Source: Massilia sp. Bi118 (GTDB lineage: Bacteria; Pseudomonadota; Gammaproteobacteria; Burkholderiales; Burkholderiaceae_D). Taken from it: a stretch of 64,000 bases of DNA. The notes beneath the pieces were generated by a model, which saw only the letters and a list, made by a program, of their open reading frames with translations, had not been told where the DNA came from and searched no databases. The number at the start of each line of letters is the position of its first letter. The stretch's first letter is position 1. Positions 44,517 to 53,545 of the stretch are shown one piece after another. The position numbers were made by a program, and so were the translations under genes. Location: NCBI RefSeq assembly GCF_918697865.1, contig NZ_CAKKMV010000002.1, forward strand, positions 372,001 through 436,000, in the 5' to 3' direction.

Positions 44517-44891
44517 ATGCACCGGCCACTGATCGTCTTGTCCACTGTCGCCGCCCTGTGCGCGAGCACGCCGGCATGGGCCCAGCAGGACCCGCACGCA
44601 CGCCAGGAAATCGCGCATCTGCTGGACTTCGTTGCCCAGTCCGGCTGCCAGTTCAACCGCAACGGCAGCTGGCACGACAGCAAGGCGGCGCGCGACCATT
44701 TGCAGGACAAATACGAGTACCTGCAGCGCCGCAGTCTGGTGCCGACTACCCAGGCCTTCATCGAACGCGCGGCCTCGGAAAGCAGCTTCAGCCACAAGGC
44801 CTACCAGGTCCGTTGCGGCAATGCGCAGCCGATCACCAGCGCGCAATGGCTGAACGGCGAGCTGGCCCGCTATCGGGCCGCGCAGAAGTAG
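44517..44891 (+). CDS. secreted DUF5329-like protein
   Basis: A 124-residue protein with a signal peptide (VAALCASTPAWA). The mature part contains EIAHLLDFVAQSGCQFNRNGSWHDSKAA, YLQRRSLVPTTQAFIERAAS and YQVRCGN. The two Cys probably form a disulfide. The pattern matches DUF5329, periplasmic proteins of unknown role. GAGGAGG lies upstream of ATG. It follows the RcnB-like gene by about 100 bases. Confidence 0.82.
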   Translation: MHRPLIVLSTVAALCASTPAWAQQDPHARQEIAHLLDFVAQSGCQFNRNGSWHDSKAARDHLQDKYEYLQRRSLVPTTQAFIERAASESSFSHKAYQVRCGNAQPITSAQWLNGELARYRAAQK

Positions 44892-44982
44892 GCTAGACTG
44901 GCCATCTCATCAACGTCTGGAAAGGAGGAGTCCGTGTTTTTCTCACTTCACCCGAGCATTCCACCTTTCAAAGGCGACTCGC

Positions 44983-45399
44983 ATGCAAGCGATACCAACC
45001 ATTCACTTCCAGGGCAATTGTGACGAAGCCCTTTCCTATTACTGCGACGCGCTTGGCGCCGAGCTGCTGTTCCGCTTCAAAGTAAGCGATGTGGTCGATC
45101 CGCAATCCATCAAGCCCGGCACGGGCGAGAGGATCATGCGGGCAGGGCTGCGCATCGGCGGCAGCGTTTTTCACCTGGCCGATGGCCATGGCGCCGATGG
45201 CCCGGCTTTCCAGGGCTTTTCGCTGGCGCTGGTCTGCGGCGACCACGACCAGGCGCGGCGCCTGCTCGAGACCCTGGCCGAAGGCGGCAGCATCAAGTTC
45301 CCGCTGCGCGCGACGACCTGGGTCGAGCAGTACGCCACGGTGGTCGACCGCTTCGGCCTGCACTGGACGATCGAAGCCGGCCGGCGCCTGATCAGTTGA
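44983..45399 (+). CDS. VOC-family (PhnB/glyoxalase-like) protein
   Basis: A 138-residue protein with the PhnB-type start AIPTIHFQGNCDEALSYYCDALGAE and an end typical of the group (FGLHWTIEAGRR). The vicinal-oxygen-chelate fold binds a metal or small molecules. The metal-binding His of many relatives is not clear here, so binding or resistance roles are as likely as catalysis. It ends at a bidirectional terminator shared with the convergent PHA depolymerase. Confidence 0.88.
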   Translation: MQAIPTIHFQGNCDEALSYYCDALGAELLFRFKVSDVVDPQSIKPGTGERIMRAGLRIGGSVFHLADGHGADGPAFQGFSLALVCGDHDQARRLLETLAEGGSIKFPLRATTWVEQYATVVDRFGLHWTIEAGRRLIS

Positions 45400-45416
45400 G
45401 CGAACGGCGTCAGCAA

Positions 45417-45449
45417 TAAAAAATGCCGCGGAATTCCGCGGCATTTTTC
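45417..45449. terminator. bidirectional intrinsic terminator
   Basis: ATGCCGCGGAATTCCGCGGCAT (45423-45444) is a perfect palindrome with A-run before and T-run after, so it works in both directions. It lies between the VOC gene and the convergent phaZ. Confidence 0.9.
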
Positions 45450-45467
45450 ATGGGCCCGCCTGAACGA

Positions 45468-46703
45468 TCAGGCATTCTTGCGAATGAACTCCCCAATCAT
45501 CGGACAGATGATCTCGCGCCAGCGGCGGCCCGAGAAGATGCCGTAGTGGCCGCATTTCGGCGCCGTGAAGTGCTGGTGCTTCTCGAGCGGGATGCCGGTG
45601 CACAGCTCATGCGCGGCCTGGGTCTGGCCGGCGCCGGAGATGTCGTCCAGCTCGCCTTCGATGGTGAACAGCGCCACGCTTTCGATGTCCTGCGGACGCA
45701 CCAGCTGGCCGCCGACTTTCCAGGTGCCTTTCGGCAGGGCGAAGTCCTGGAACACGGTCTTGATGGTCTCGAGGTAGTACTCGGCCGGCATGTCCAGCAC
45801 GGCGTTGTACTCGTCGTAGAACTTGCGGTGGGCTTCCGCCGAGTCGTCGTCGCCGCGCACCAGGTGCTGGTAGAACTCGCGGTGGCTCTGGGCGTGGCGG
45901 CCCGGGTTCATGGCGATGAAGCCGGCGTGCTGCAGGAAGCCCGGATAGACCTTGCGGCCGAAGCCCGGGTAATTGCCCGGCACAGCGTAGATCACGGTGT
46001 TTTCGAACCACGAGAAGGGCTTTTCGGTGGCCAGGTCGTTGACCGCGGTCGGCGACTTGCGCGGGTCGATCGGGCCGCCCATCATGACCATCGATTTCGG
46101 CAGTTTCGGGTCCTTGTTGGTGGCCATCAGCGAGATCGCGGCCAGCACCGGCACGGTCGGCTGGCAGACCGAGATCACGTGCACGTCCGGGCCGAGATGG
46201 CGGATGAAGTCCTGCACGTAATAGATATAGTCGTCGAGGTGGAACGGGCCGTCCGCCATCGGCACCATGCGGGCGTCGACCCAGTCGGTAATGAAGACGT
46301 CCTGGTTCGGCAGCAGGGCGCGCACGGTATCGCGCAGCAGCGTGGCGTGGTGCCCCGACAATGGAGCGACCACCAGCACGGTGGGCTGCTTGAGCGCGGC
46401 GAATTGCGCGTCTGGCATGTCTTTCTTGAAATGCAACAGCTTGCAGAAGGGCTTGCAGACCGCGGTGCGTTCCATGATACCGACGGTCTGGCCGTCGATC
46501 GTGGTCGAGTTCAGGTCGAAGCCTGGCTTCTCGTAGTCCTTGCCCAGGCGGTACATCAGTTCATAGCCCGCGGCGATACGCTGGGAGAACGGGGTGTGGG
46601 CGAATGGCGAAACGGGGTTCGAGAACAGTTTGGCAGAGGCATCGGCCCACTGCATCAGCGGGTTCAGGAAGGATCGTTGCATCTCGTGCAGTTGGTAAAG
46701 CAT
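45468..46703 (-). CDS. phaZ: intracellular polyhydroxyalkanoate depolymerase
   Basis: A 411-residue enzyme matching the PhaZ group that degrades native PHB granules in the cytoplasm. The active-site Cys lies in the lipase-box-like SVCQPTVPVLAA; a C-terminal His in KCGHYGIFSG and an Asp complete the likely triad. There is no signal peptide, consistent with mobilising internal carbon stores. The PHA-system protein at 50.5 kb supports a PHA-storing host. A terminator follows on its 3' side. Confidence 0.93.
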   Translation of the reverse strand: MLYQLHEMQRSFLNPLMQWADASAKLFSNPVSPFAHTPFSQRIAAGYELMYRLGKDYEKPGFDLNSTTIDGQTVGIMERTAVCKPFCKLLHFKKDMPDAQFAALKQPTVLVVAPLSGHHATLLRDTVRALLPNQDVFITDWVDARMVPMADGPFHLDDYIYYVQDFIRHLGPDVHVISVCQPTVPVLAAISLMATNKDPKLPKSMVMMGGPIDPRKSPTAVNDLATEKPFSWFENTVIYAVPGNYPGFGRKVYPGFLQHAGFIAMNPGRHAQSHREFYQHLVRGDDDSAEAHRKFYDEYNAVLDMPAEYYLETIKTVFQDFALPKGTWKVGGQLVRPQDIESVALFTIEGELDDISGAGQTQAAHELCTGIPLEKHQHFTAPKCGHYGIFSGRRWREIICPMIGEFIRKNA

Positions 46704-46883
46704 GTTATTTCCTTCACATTGCTCTGCTTACAGAATGGTTGCGCAGCAGATTCATCAATTATAGGCCAATTAGTTTGGCGTGGGGCAACATGGGATAATG
46801 ACCGCCATTTAAAAAATAGTGCAATGCAACATTAGTATCACAGTTCCCCCGGTGCCTTCGGTTAGGTGCCCTACATAAGAAAA

Positions 46884-46910
46884 ATGCCCCGCAAAGGCGG
46901 GGCATTTTTT
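46884..46910. terminator. intrinsic terminator after the FNR gene
   Basis: ATGCCCCGC-AAAG-GCGGGGCAT forms a 9-bp stem with A/T runs on both sides. It lies 24 bases after the FNR stop on the minus strand and may also stop stray transcription on the plus strand. Confidence 0.85.
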
Positions 46911-46933
46911 GTCGTGCGTCGGTAACGGAACGT

Positions 46934-48031
46934 TTAGTCGAATACCGGGGTCTCGACGCCGAGGATCTTGTGCAGTTTCGGCGAGGTCGTCGTGTACTGC
47001 ATGTGGATCTTCTTGTCCGGGAAGATGTACGGCGCGGCGCCGAAGGCGGCCAGCGCGGCTTCGTGGAAGCCCGACAGGATCAGCTTCTTCTTGCCCGGGT
47101 AGGTGTTGATGTCACCCACGGCGAAGATGCCCGGCACATTGGTTTCGAACTTCTCGGTGTCCATCACCTTCAGCTGCTTGCGCTCGATGTCCAGGCCCCA
47201 TTCGGCGATCGGGCCCAGCTTCGGCGACAGGCCGAAGAACACCATCAGCATGTCCAGCGGGACGCGGCGGGTAACGCCGTCGGCGCCGGTGACTTTGACT
47301 TCAGACAGCTGGCCGTCCTTTTCGTCGAAGCCGGTGACCTGGCCGGTGATCAGCTGCATCTCATACTCGTCGCACAGCTGCTTCATCTTGGCGACCGAGG
47401 CCGGGGCGGCGCGGAAGTCTTCGCGGCGGTGCACCAGCACGACCGACTCGGCCTTGCCGACAAAGTTCAGGGCCCAGTCCAGGGCGGAGTCGCCGCCGCC
47501 GCAGATGACCAGGTTCTTGCCTTCGAACAGGCTCGGATCCTTGACGCGGTAGTGCAGCTGGGTGCCTTCGAACTTCTCGATGCCGTCGACCTTGATCGTG
47601 CGCGCCTGGAAGGAACCGACACCGGCAGCGATGAAGATGGTCTTGGTGATGAAGCGGGTGCCGGTCGAAGTCTCGACGTTGAAGCGCTGGTCTTCACGGC
47701 GCTGGACGGTGGTGACTTCCTGGCCCAGGTGGAAGGTCGGGTCGAAGGGCTCGATCTGCTTGAGCAGGTTGTCGGTCAGTTCCTGGCCGGTGCAGACGGG
47801 CACGGCAGGGATGTCGTAGATCGGCTTGTCCGGGTACAGTTCCACGCACTGGCCGCCGACGGCCGGCAGCGAATCGATCACGTGGGCTTTGATCTCCAGC
47901 AGGCCCAGTTCGAACACCTGGAACAGGCCGACCGGGCCCGCGCCGATGATCACGGCATCGGCTTCGATGGCGCCGGCAAAAGAGCTGTTGGGAGCGATGG
48001 TGCCCACTTCCGGGGCAGCACTGATAGTCAT
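46934..48031 (-). CDS. ferredoxin/flavodoxin-NADP reductase, thioredoxin-reductase-like
   Basis: A 365-residue flavoprotein with FAD-binding [18 protein letters not shown], a second nucleotide-binding motif [16 protein letters not shown] and the late FAD contact [14 protein letters not shown]. No redox-active CxxC is present, which separates it from thioredoxin reductases and places it with dimeric ferredoxin-NADP reductases. fdxA, 36 bases upstream on the same strand, is a natural partner, so the two may form one electron-transfer unit. Confidence 0.93.
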   Translation of the reverse strand: MTISAAPEVGTIAPNSSFAGAIEADAVIIGAGPVGLFQVFELGLLEIKAHVIDSLPAVGGQCVELYPDKPIYDIPAVPVCTGQELTDNLLKQIEPFDPTFHLGQEVTTVQRREDQRFNVETSTGTRFITKTIFIAAGVGSFQARTIKVDGIEKFEGTQLHYRVKDPSLFEGKNLVICGGGDSALDWALNFVGKAESVVLVHRREDFRAAPASVAKMKQLCDEYEMQLITGQVTGFDEKDGQLSEVKVTGADGVTRRVPLDMLMVFFGLSPKLGPIAEWGLDIERKQLKVMDTEKFETNVPGIFAVGDINTYPGKKKLILSGFHEAALAAFGAAPYIFPDKKIHMQYTTTSPKLHKILGVETPVFD

Positions 48032-48067
48032 GCGTATATCCTGTTGATGTGGTTCGGCGGACGCGTC

Positions 48068-48391
48068 TTAGCGGGCCAGTTGGTCCAGCTTTTCCTTGAC
48101 GTCCTTCCACTTGTCCGCGTCGGGCAAGGCGGGCTTGGTCTTGGTGATCGACGGCCAGTGGCGCGACAGGTCGGCGTTGATCTTGATGAATTGCTGCTGG
48201 TCCGACGGCACGTCTTCTTCCGCGTAGATCGCGTTGACCGGGCATTCCGCCACGCACACGGCGCAGTCGATGCACTCGTCCGGGTCAATGGCGAGGAAGT
48301 TCGGGCCTTCCCGGAAACAATCTACCGGGCATACATCCACGCAGTCGGTATAGCGACATTGGATGCACGATTCGGTGACAACGTGGGTCAT
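48068..48391 (-). CDS. fdxA: 7Fe-8S ferredoxin FdxA
   Basis: A 107-residue ferredoxin. The start MTHVVTESCIQCRYTDCVDV provides the [3Fe-4S]/[4Fe-4S] Cys pattern, with the second set in CIDCAVCVAECPVNAIYAE. The length and C-terminal extension are typical of FdxA. It carries electrons in the cytoplasm, probably from the reductase encoded next. The upstream region of about 160 bases should hold the shared promoter, but no clear boxes were identified. Confidence 0.96.
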   Translation of the reverse strand: MTHVVTESCIQCRYTDCVDVCPVDCFREGPNFLAIDPDECIDCAVCVAECPVNAIYAEEDVPSDQQQFIKINADLSRHWPSITKTKPALPDADKWKDVKEKLDQLAR

Positions 48392-48554
48392 AACAGTCCT
48401 TAATCAGTGGAAGCGGCGGCGTGTTGGATACAGGGGAGCTCGCCGGACGCGGCAAAGCACTGTATTTTAGGGCAATTCGGCCTTTACGACAAATCAGGCT
48501 TATACACAATACACATAAGCAAATGTTCTTCTTGCCGGGGAAATTGCCGAATAA

Positions 48555-48833
48555 TCAACGGCTCCCACGCAAGTGTTCAATGAGGGCCTGCCAGCCTGGC
48601 GCAGCACTGCCATCGTCGAACAGGGTTACGGTGCGGCAGCGGCTGCCGTCGTCGGCCGTGATTTCCCAATGAATCAGGTCCGCGCCCAGCGGCGAACCGG
48701 GGGCGGCGTGGAAGAAGTCGAGGCTGTCGACCAGGGATTCGATCGCCCGGCCGTCGCGGTGACAGCCGGTGTCGAGCTCGAAGCGCTCGTCGCGGCCTGC
48801 AAAGCCGCCGCTGGCGCGGGCCGTGATTTTCAT
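48555..48833 (-). CDS. emfourin-type inhibitor of the adjacent M4 peptidase
   Basis: A 92-residue protein beginning MKITARASGGFAGRDERFEL, the pattern of emfourin, the protein inhibitor encoded beside protealysin. It overlaps the M4 peptidase gene by four bases (ATGA at 48830-48833), so the two are translated together. It has no signal peptide, so it probably protects the cytoplasm from the peptidase. Family assignment rests on the N-terminal motif, size and neighbour. Confidence 0.85.
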   Translation of the reverse strand: MKITARASGGFAGRDERFELDTGCHRDGRAIESLVDSLDFFHAAPGSPLGADLIHWEITADDGSRCRTVTLFDDGSAAPGWQALIEHLRGSR

Positions 48834-50395
48834 CGCTGCGTCTCGAGCACTCTCACCGCCGTCACCCCGTCCGCGCCGACCCTGACCGCCGCCACCGCGG
48901 CCTCGGCTTCGGTCGCCGCCTGCTCTTCGCCGGCCGGGCCGAAGCGGCCGTGCTCCGCGCACCAGCGCGCCAGCGCCTGGGCCTCGGCATCGAGGATGCG
49001 CTCCACGTTGTAGTACTCGGCCAGGTTCATGGTGCCGCAGCAGGCGCGCCGGTCCTGCTTGGCGCCGGGCGCATCCTGCACGCAGGCCGCCAGGCGCAGC
49101 CCGGCCGGATGCGGACCGGTGAGGGTGGCCGGCACGTCGACCACTTCGCGCTGGGCGAAGCGGTTGCGGATGAATGTGGTGTAGTCGGCCGGTTTGCCGT
49201 CTTCGAGGGTGAGGCGCAGCATTTCGTTGGCGACGTCGGCATAGGTGGCGGCCATGTCGGGCGCGGCGATCAGGGCGCGCAGCAGCAGTCCGCGCAGCCA
49301 GGCGGCGACCCGGTGCAGCACGCTGGCGCAATCCTCCAGCTCCGGATTGCGCTCGAAGGCGAAGATGTCGGCCAGGATGTCGTACACCGCGCCGGTGAAC
49401 ACTTGGGAGATGGCGTGGACTTCGGTGCCGGCTTCGCTCAGGGTCAGGTCGTTGTCGGCATTGCGCAGGCCATTGGTGCTGCCCAGCGCGAGGCCGAACT
49501 GCTCGGCGATGTCGGCCAGGAAAGTCTTGTCATGCAGGTGCGCCTTGGTCTGGGCCACCACCGCCTCGCACTGGTCGAGCTGGGACAAGGCCAGGAAGAT
49601 CGCGGTCAGGTCGCCGAAGGATTCGTGCAGGCCGCCGGTCTGCGGCGGGTTGTCCGCCATCAGCCATTGCGGCTTGAGGCCGTCCAGCACTGCGTGGCCG
49701 GTCTCGTGCGAGACGATGTCGAAGGAGCGGCAGGTGTACAGGCGCGCGGTCTCGCCGGGCGGGACGAAGTCGCCGAACTTCAGGCAGGACTGGGTCCGGC
49801 TGTAATAGGCGTTCATCACGTTCGGCAGGCCGTAGGGGTGGACCTGGAGCGGCGAGGTGTCGACGCTGCTGTTCCATTGCCAGGGCAGGGGCATGGCGGC
49901 GCCGGCGCTGGACAGGGCGCGCTGGTACATGGTGAGCGTCTGGCGCACCACGGCGTAGGTGTGGACGGCGTCGAACTGCGGGGTGTCGGGCATGGTGACG
50001 AAGTCGCCGAAGGCGTTCGGCTCGACCGCCGGGAGATCGCCGTCGGCGGCGATGGCGATGCGGGCGTCGCGCGGGCCGGCCAGCACCACGCCCGGCAGGA
50101 ACACCTTGCGGGTGCCGATCTCGGCCACCGAGGGATCCTGCTTCCACATCAGCACGCGCGCGCCGAAGGCGTAGGGCAGGGGGACGTCTTCCTGTCCGCC
50201 GTTTTCAGCGGCGCCGGCGCGGCCCGGCGTTCCGGGGCCCGGCCCCTGGGATGCCGTACCACCCAGCGGGCGCGGACGGCCGGGCTGGTCGAGCAGCTGG
50301 GCGGCCTTGCGGTGCTGGCGATAGGGCGCGGTCGGCATCGGCACGTAGCCGATCGGGGGCTGGGCAGGGTCGGGCAGGCTGTCTCTTGACGTCAT
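48830..50395 (-). CDS. M4-family (thermolysin-like) zinc metallopeptidase
   Basis: A 521-residue protein with the zinc motif HETGH in SHETGHAVLDGL, the third ligand Glu in GGLHESFGDL, and a probable transition-state His in EVHAISQVFTGAVYDIL. No signal peptide or FTP/PepSY propeptide is seen; the N-terminus is a Pro-rich segment. That suggests an intracellular or non-classically exported enzyme, as for protealysin-like proteases, but without their short propeptide. ATG 50395 follows GGAGGAAG, which decides the start. The emfourin-type inhibitor gene overlaps its 3' end. M4 members of this compact type are often toxin- or host-directed in other species; nothing here shows the target. Confidence 0.87.
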   Translation of the reverse strand: MTSRDSLPDPAQPPIGYVPMPTAPYRQHRKAAQLLDQPGRPRPLGGTASQGPGPGTPGRAGAAENGGQEDVPLPYAFGARVLMWKQDPSVAEIGTRKVFLPGVVLAGPRDARIAIAADGDLPAVEPNAFGDFVTMPDTPQFDAVHTYAVVRQTLTMYQRALSSAGAAMPLPWQWNSSVDTSPLQVHPYGLPNVMNAYYSRTQSCLKFGDFVPPGETARLYTCRSFDIVSHETGHAVLDGLKPQWLMADNPPQTGGLHESFGDLTAIFLALSQLDQCEAVVAQTKAHLHDKTFLADIAEQFGLALGSTNGLRNADNDLTLSEAGTEVHAISQVFTGAVYDILADIFAFERNPELEDCASVLHRVAAWLRGLLLRALIAAPDMAATYADVANEMLRLTLEDGKPADYTTFIRNRFAQREVVDVPATLTGPHPAGLRLAACVQDAPGAKQDRRACCGTMNLAEYYNVERILDAEAQALARWCAEHGRFGPAGEEQAATEAEAAVAAVRVGADGVTAVRVLETQR

Positions 50396-50547
50396 GATCA
50401 CTTCCTCCGGTGGAGCAGGCTGCGACAGGCAGACTGCAAAGGAAATGGTCGCCCGGCCTTCGAATCGGATATTGATAGTGGTCAATGCCGAGCTCAGCTG
50501 GCATCATAACGGGCTCTGTTGTTTTCGATTCAGGAAGGATGGCCAGG

Positions 50548-50823
50548 ATGGCGGATATCAGCATCACCCAGCAACATCAGCTCAGCGCGGACGCGGCGCG
50601 CGCGGCGGCCCAGAAGGTGGCGGACAAGCTGGCGGGGGAATACGGCCTGCAATGCAGGTGGGAGGGCGACGTGTTGCGTTTCGAACGCAGCGGCGTGGAA
50701 GGCACGCTGGCGCTGGGCGAGAGCCAGGCCGCGCTGCGCATCAGGCTGGGCATGCTGATGGGCGCTTTCCGCTCCACCATCGAGGCGAAGGTGGCGGAAA
50801 GCATGCGCAAGGTGTTTGCTTAA
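50548..50823 (+). CDS. polyhydroxyalkanoic acid system family protein
   Basis: A 91-residue protein (ADISITQQHQLSADAARAAA, then EYGLQCRWEGDVLRFERSGVEG) matching the small PHA-granule-associated family. Its role in PHA metabolism is not defined biochemically. AGGAAGG lies nine bases before ATG 50548; an ATG at 50539 is too close to it. Its stop overlaps the convergent ACBP gene by four bases. Confidence 0.85.
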   Translation: MADISITQQHQLSADAARAAAQKVADKLAGEYGLQCRWEGDVLRFERSGVEGTLALGESQAALRIRLGMLMGAFRSTIEAKVAESMRKVFA

Positions 50824-51074
50824 GCCTTGAGGTCTTCGATCAGGTCGACGTATTGCTGCATCGCGTCGTCCTGCGAGGTGCCCTGCAGGGCGGCCCAGGC
50901 GTCGAACTTGGCGCGGCCGATCATGTCGGTGAAGCCCGGGCGCTCACCCAGGGCGTCGCCGCTCGAGCCCTGCTTGTACAGGGCGTAGATCTTCAGCAGG
51001 GTCATGTTGTCCGGACGCTCGGGCAGGTTCTTCGAATCGATTTGTGCCTGGGCGAACTGTTCTTGCAAACTCAT
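50820..51074 (-). CDS. acyl-CoA-binding protein
   Basis: An 84-residue four-helix ACBP. The ligand-contact stretch LLKIYALYKQGSSGD and the KFDAWAALQGTSQDDAMQQY segment are both conserved. It binds long-chain acyl-CoA esters in the cytoplasm, buffering pools for lipid or PHA metabolism. AAGGAG lies upstream of ATG. It is convergent with the PHA-system gene. Confidence 0.95.
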   Translation of the reverse strand: MSLQEQFAQAQIDSKNLPERPDNMTLLKIYALYKQGSSGDALGERPGFTDMIGRAKFDAWAALQGTSQDDAMQQYVDLIEDLKA

Positions 51075-51170
51075 GGTGACTCCTTGAATAAAATGGCAAT
51101 ACTTCGGCCATCTTAGCGCATCGCGTGCGGAATCACTGTTGATCTTTAACGATTTTAGAGGAATTGCTCA

Positions 51171-51216
51171 GGTGGGCACGTCATTGAGGCCCCGGCCTCA
51201 ATGACCCCACCCTACG
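51171..51216. repeat. intergenic palindromic repeat, GTAGGGTGGG type (copy 2)
   Basis: A perfect 12-bp-arm inverted repeat (GTCATTGAGGCC/GGCCTCAATGAC, 51180-51205) is flanked by GGTGGG on one side and CCCACCCTACG on the other. The latter 11-mer also occurs at 7462-7472. It lies just past the FKBP gene on the minus strand and may act as its transcript end. Confidence 0.6.
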
Positions 51217-51222
51217 AATCAA

Positions 51223-51579
51223 TTACACGCCCAGCAGTTCGACGTCGAAAATCAGGGTCGCGTTCGGCGGAATCACGCCGCCGGCGCCGCGCGCGCCATA
51301 GCCCAGCGCGGCCGGGATGGTCAGGCGGCGCGCACCGCCTACCTTCATGCCCTGCACGCCTTCGTCCCAGCCCTTGATCACATGGCCGGCGCCCAGCGGG
51401 AACTGGAAGGGGTCGTTGCGGTCCTTGCTGGAGTCGAACTTGGCGCCCTGGCTGCCGTCGTCGTTGCGCAGCCAGCCGGTGTAGTGCACGGTCACGTACT
51501 GGCCGGCCGTGGCTTCCGGGCCGTCGCCGACGACGGTGTCTTCGTATTGCAGGCCGGAATTCGTGGTGGTGATGGGCAT
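51223..51579 (-). CDS. FKBP-type peptidyl-prolyl isomerase
   Basis: A 118-residue single-domain FKBP. Active-site residues are seen in VTVHYTGWL, KFDSSKDRNDPFQF, GHVIKGWDEGVQGMKVGG and LTIPAALGYGARG. It catalyses cis-trans isomerisation of Xaa-Pro bonds. No signal peptide is present, so it is cytoplasmic. Confidence 0.96.
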   Translation of the reverse strand: MPITTTNSGLQYEDTVVGDGPEATAGQYVTVHYTGWLRNDDGSQGAKFDSSKDRNDPFQFPLGAGHVIKGWDEGVQGMKVGGARRLTIPAALGYGARGAGGVIPPNATLIFDVELLGV

Positions 51580-51779
51580 GGTCTTGTCCTCTTGTTCAGG
51601 TGTAAATCACGATTGTAGTCCATGTACCTGTCGATCTGCTACGGCGCTTCTGTTGACGCCTTTTCCACTGTGTTGCGAGGGCGCGCCGAATTCTTCACGA
51701 AACCTGTCAACCGCCCTTCGAATACAGACGTTTCCCCGTAGAATAAGAACTTCTTCCACCTCCGGGCTGTCGTCCTCCC

Positions 51780-52751
51780 ATGCTGCGTCGTCTCCGTAAG
51801 CTTTTTGTCACTGGCCTTTGCCTGTTGAGCGCCGTCCAGGCCGCTCAGGCGAACGTCGTCGTCGTCCTGAATTCGCGTGACGCCACGGTCCAGCTGCTCG
51901 ACCAGAAAACCGGCGCCGACAACGGCACCTTCGCCGTGGGCAAGGAACCGCACCACCTGATGGCCACGCCGGACAACAAGTCCGTGATCGTCGCCAGCTC
52001 GGTGGGCAACGAGCTGATCTTCCTGGACCCGATCAACGGCAAGGTGCAGCGCCGCGTGACCGACGTGCTCGACCCCTACCAGATCGGCTTCTCGCCGGAC
52101 CAGAAGTGGTTCGTCTCGACCGCGCTGCGCCTGGACCGCGTGGACATCTACCAGTACGTGAACGGTAACTTCGTGCTGAGCCGCCGCGTGCCGCTGCCGC
52201 GCATGCCCAGCCACATCGCCTTCGATGCCGCCAGCACCACGGCCTTCATCACGCGCCAGGGCAGCGACCAGGTCAGCGCGATCGACCTGAAGACCGGCGT
52301 CGTCAAGTGGACCCTCGCGGTCGGCAAGCTCCCGGCCGGCATTACCATGACCCCGGACGACAAGTACCTGCTGGTCGGGATCATGGGCAGCGACTACGTC
52401 GAGGTGATCGACTGGCGCACGGCGAAGTCGGTCAAGCGCATCAAGACCGGCAACGGCGCCCACAACTTCCGCGCGGTCGGCGACAAGCGCCACGTGTTCG
52501 TCTCGAACCGCGTGCAGAACTCGATCAACATCATCGACCAGGTCACGCTGGAGAACGTCGGCATGATCCCGGTGCCGGGCGGCCCGGACTGCATGGAGCT
52601 GTCCGCCGACGGCAAGACCCTGTGGGTGACCCAGCGCTGGATCAAGAAGGTGGCGGTGATCGACGTCGCCAGCCGCAAGGTGATCAAGATGATTCCGGTC
52701 GGCCGTTCGCCGCACGGCGTGTTCTTCGCCAATTCGGCGCCGAGGATGTAA
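51780..52751 (+). CDS. secreted YVTN/YncE-like beta-propeller protein
   Basis: A 323-residue protein with a signal peptide (LCLLSAVQAAQA) and repeated propeller blades: TVQLLDQKTGADNGTFAVGK, ELIFLDPINGKVQRRV, QVSAIDLKTGVVKW and KVAVIDVASRKVIKMIPVG. Such propellers bind partners or metals in the periplasm; an enzyme role is not evident. It begins an operon in which every junction overlaps. Its stop TAA shares one base with the ATG of the deacetylase. Confidence 0.88.
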   Translation: MLRRLRKLFVTGLCLLSAVQAAQANVVVVLNSRDATVQLLDQKTGADNGTFAVGKEPHHLMATPDNKSVIVASSVGNELIFLDPINGKVQRRVTDVLDPYQIGFSPDQKWFVSTALRLDRVDIYQYVNGNFVLSRRVPLPRMPSHIAFDAASTTAFITRQGSDQVSAIDLKTGVVKWTLAVGKLPAGITMTPDDKYLLVGIMGSDYVEVIDWRTAKSVKRIKTGNGAHNFRAVGDKRHVFVSNRVQNSINIIDQVTLENVGMIPVPGGPDCMELSADGKTLWVTQRWIKKVAVIDVASRKVIKMIPVGRSPHGVFFANSAPRM

Positions 52752-53545
52752 TGCACGGGCGGCCATCCAGGGCCGCCGCGGCGCTGCTGCTGGCGGCCAC
52801 CATTCTCCCCGCGATGCAAGCGGCATCCGCCGCGGACGCTTGCAAGGGCAGGATTTACCTCACCTTCGACACCGGCAGCCAGTCGCAGGCCGGGCTGATC
52901 GCCGACACGCTCAACAGGCACCACATCAAGGCCACCTTCTTCCTCGCCAACGAGAAGACGGTGCGCGGCGACTGGTCGCTGGACCCCAGCTGGGCCGCCT
53001 ACTGGAAGGCGAGGGTGGCGGAAGGCCATGCCTTCGGCAGCCACACCTTCGACCACGTCTACTGGAAGCGCGATGAAGCGGGCGGACGGATCGCCGTCAA
53101 GCCCCAGTTCGGCGCCCACGCCGGCAAGCAGCAGACCTGGACCGCCGAGCAGTATTGCGGCGAACTGCGCCGCGTCGACGCGCGCTTCCGCGAGCTGACT
53201 GGACGCGGCCTGGACCCGATCTTCCGCGCGCCGGGCGGCCATACCTCGCCGAACCTGCTGGCTGCCGCCAGAAGCTGCGGCTACAGCCACGTCGGCTGGG
53301 CCAGGGCCGGCTTCTCGGGCGACGAGACCTCCAGCGAGGTTTTCCCCAACGCGCTGCTGCTCAAGCGCGCGCTGGACAATCTGAAGGACGGCGACATCTT
53401 CATGGCCCATATGGGCATCTGGTCGCGCAAGGACCCATGGGCGCCGGCCAACCTGGAACCTTTGATCGCAGGTCTCGAGCAGAAAGGCTTCTGTTTCGCT
53501 ACACTGCGTGAGCACCCGGATTACGCTTCCCACTTCAAAAAATGA
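52751..53545 (+). CDS. secreted polysaccharide deacetylase (NodB domain)
   Basis: A 264-residue protein with a signal peptide (LLAATILPAMQAASA) and a NodB domain. Motif 1 reads LTFDTGS, keeping the first Asp (catalytic base) but with Thr where most members have the second, metal-binding Asp. The zinc His pair is in SHTFDH, RAPGGH is motif 3 and IFMAHMG is motif 4. It may remove acetyl groups from a cell-envelope glycan, or be altered in metal use. ATG 52751 overlaps the propeller stop, and its own stop overlaps the next ATG. Confidence 0.88.
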   Translation: MHGRPSRAAAALLLAATILPAMQAASAADACKGRIYLTFDTGSQSQAGLIADTLNRHHIKATFFLANEKTVRGDWSLDPSWAAYWKARVAEGHAFGSHTFDHVYWKRDEAGGRIAVKPQFGAHAGKQQTWTAEQYCGELRRVDARFRELTGRGLDPIFRAPGGHTSPNLLAAARSCGYSHVGWARAGFSGDETSSEVFPNALLLKRALDNLKDGDIFMAHMGIWSRKDPWAPANLEPLIAGLEQKGFCFATLREHPDYASHFKK

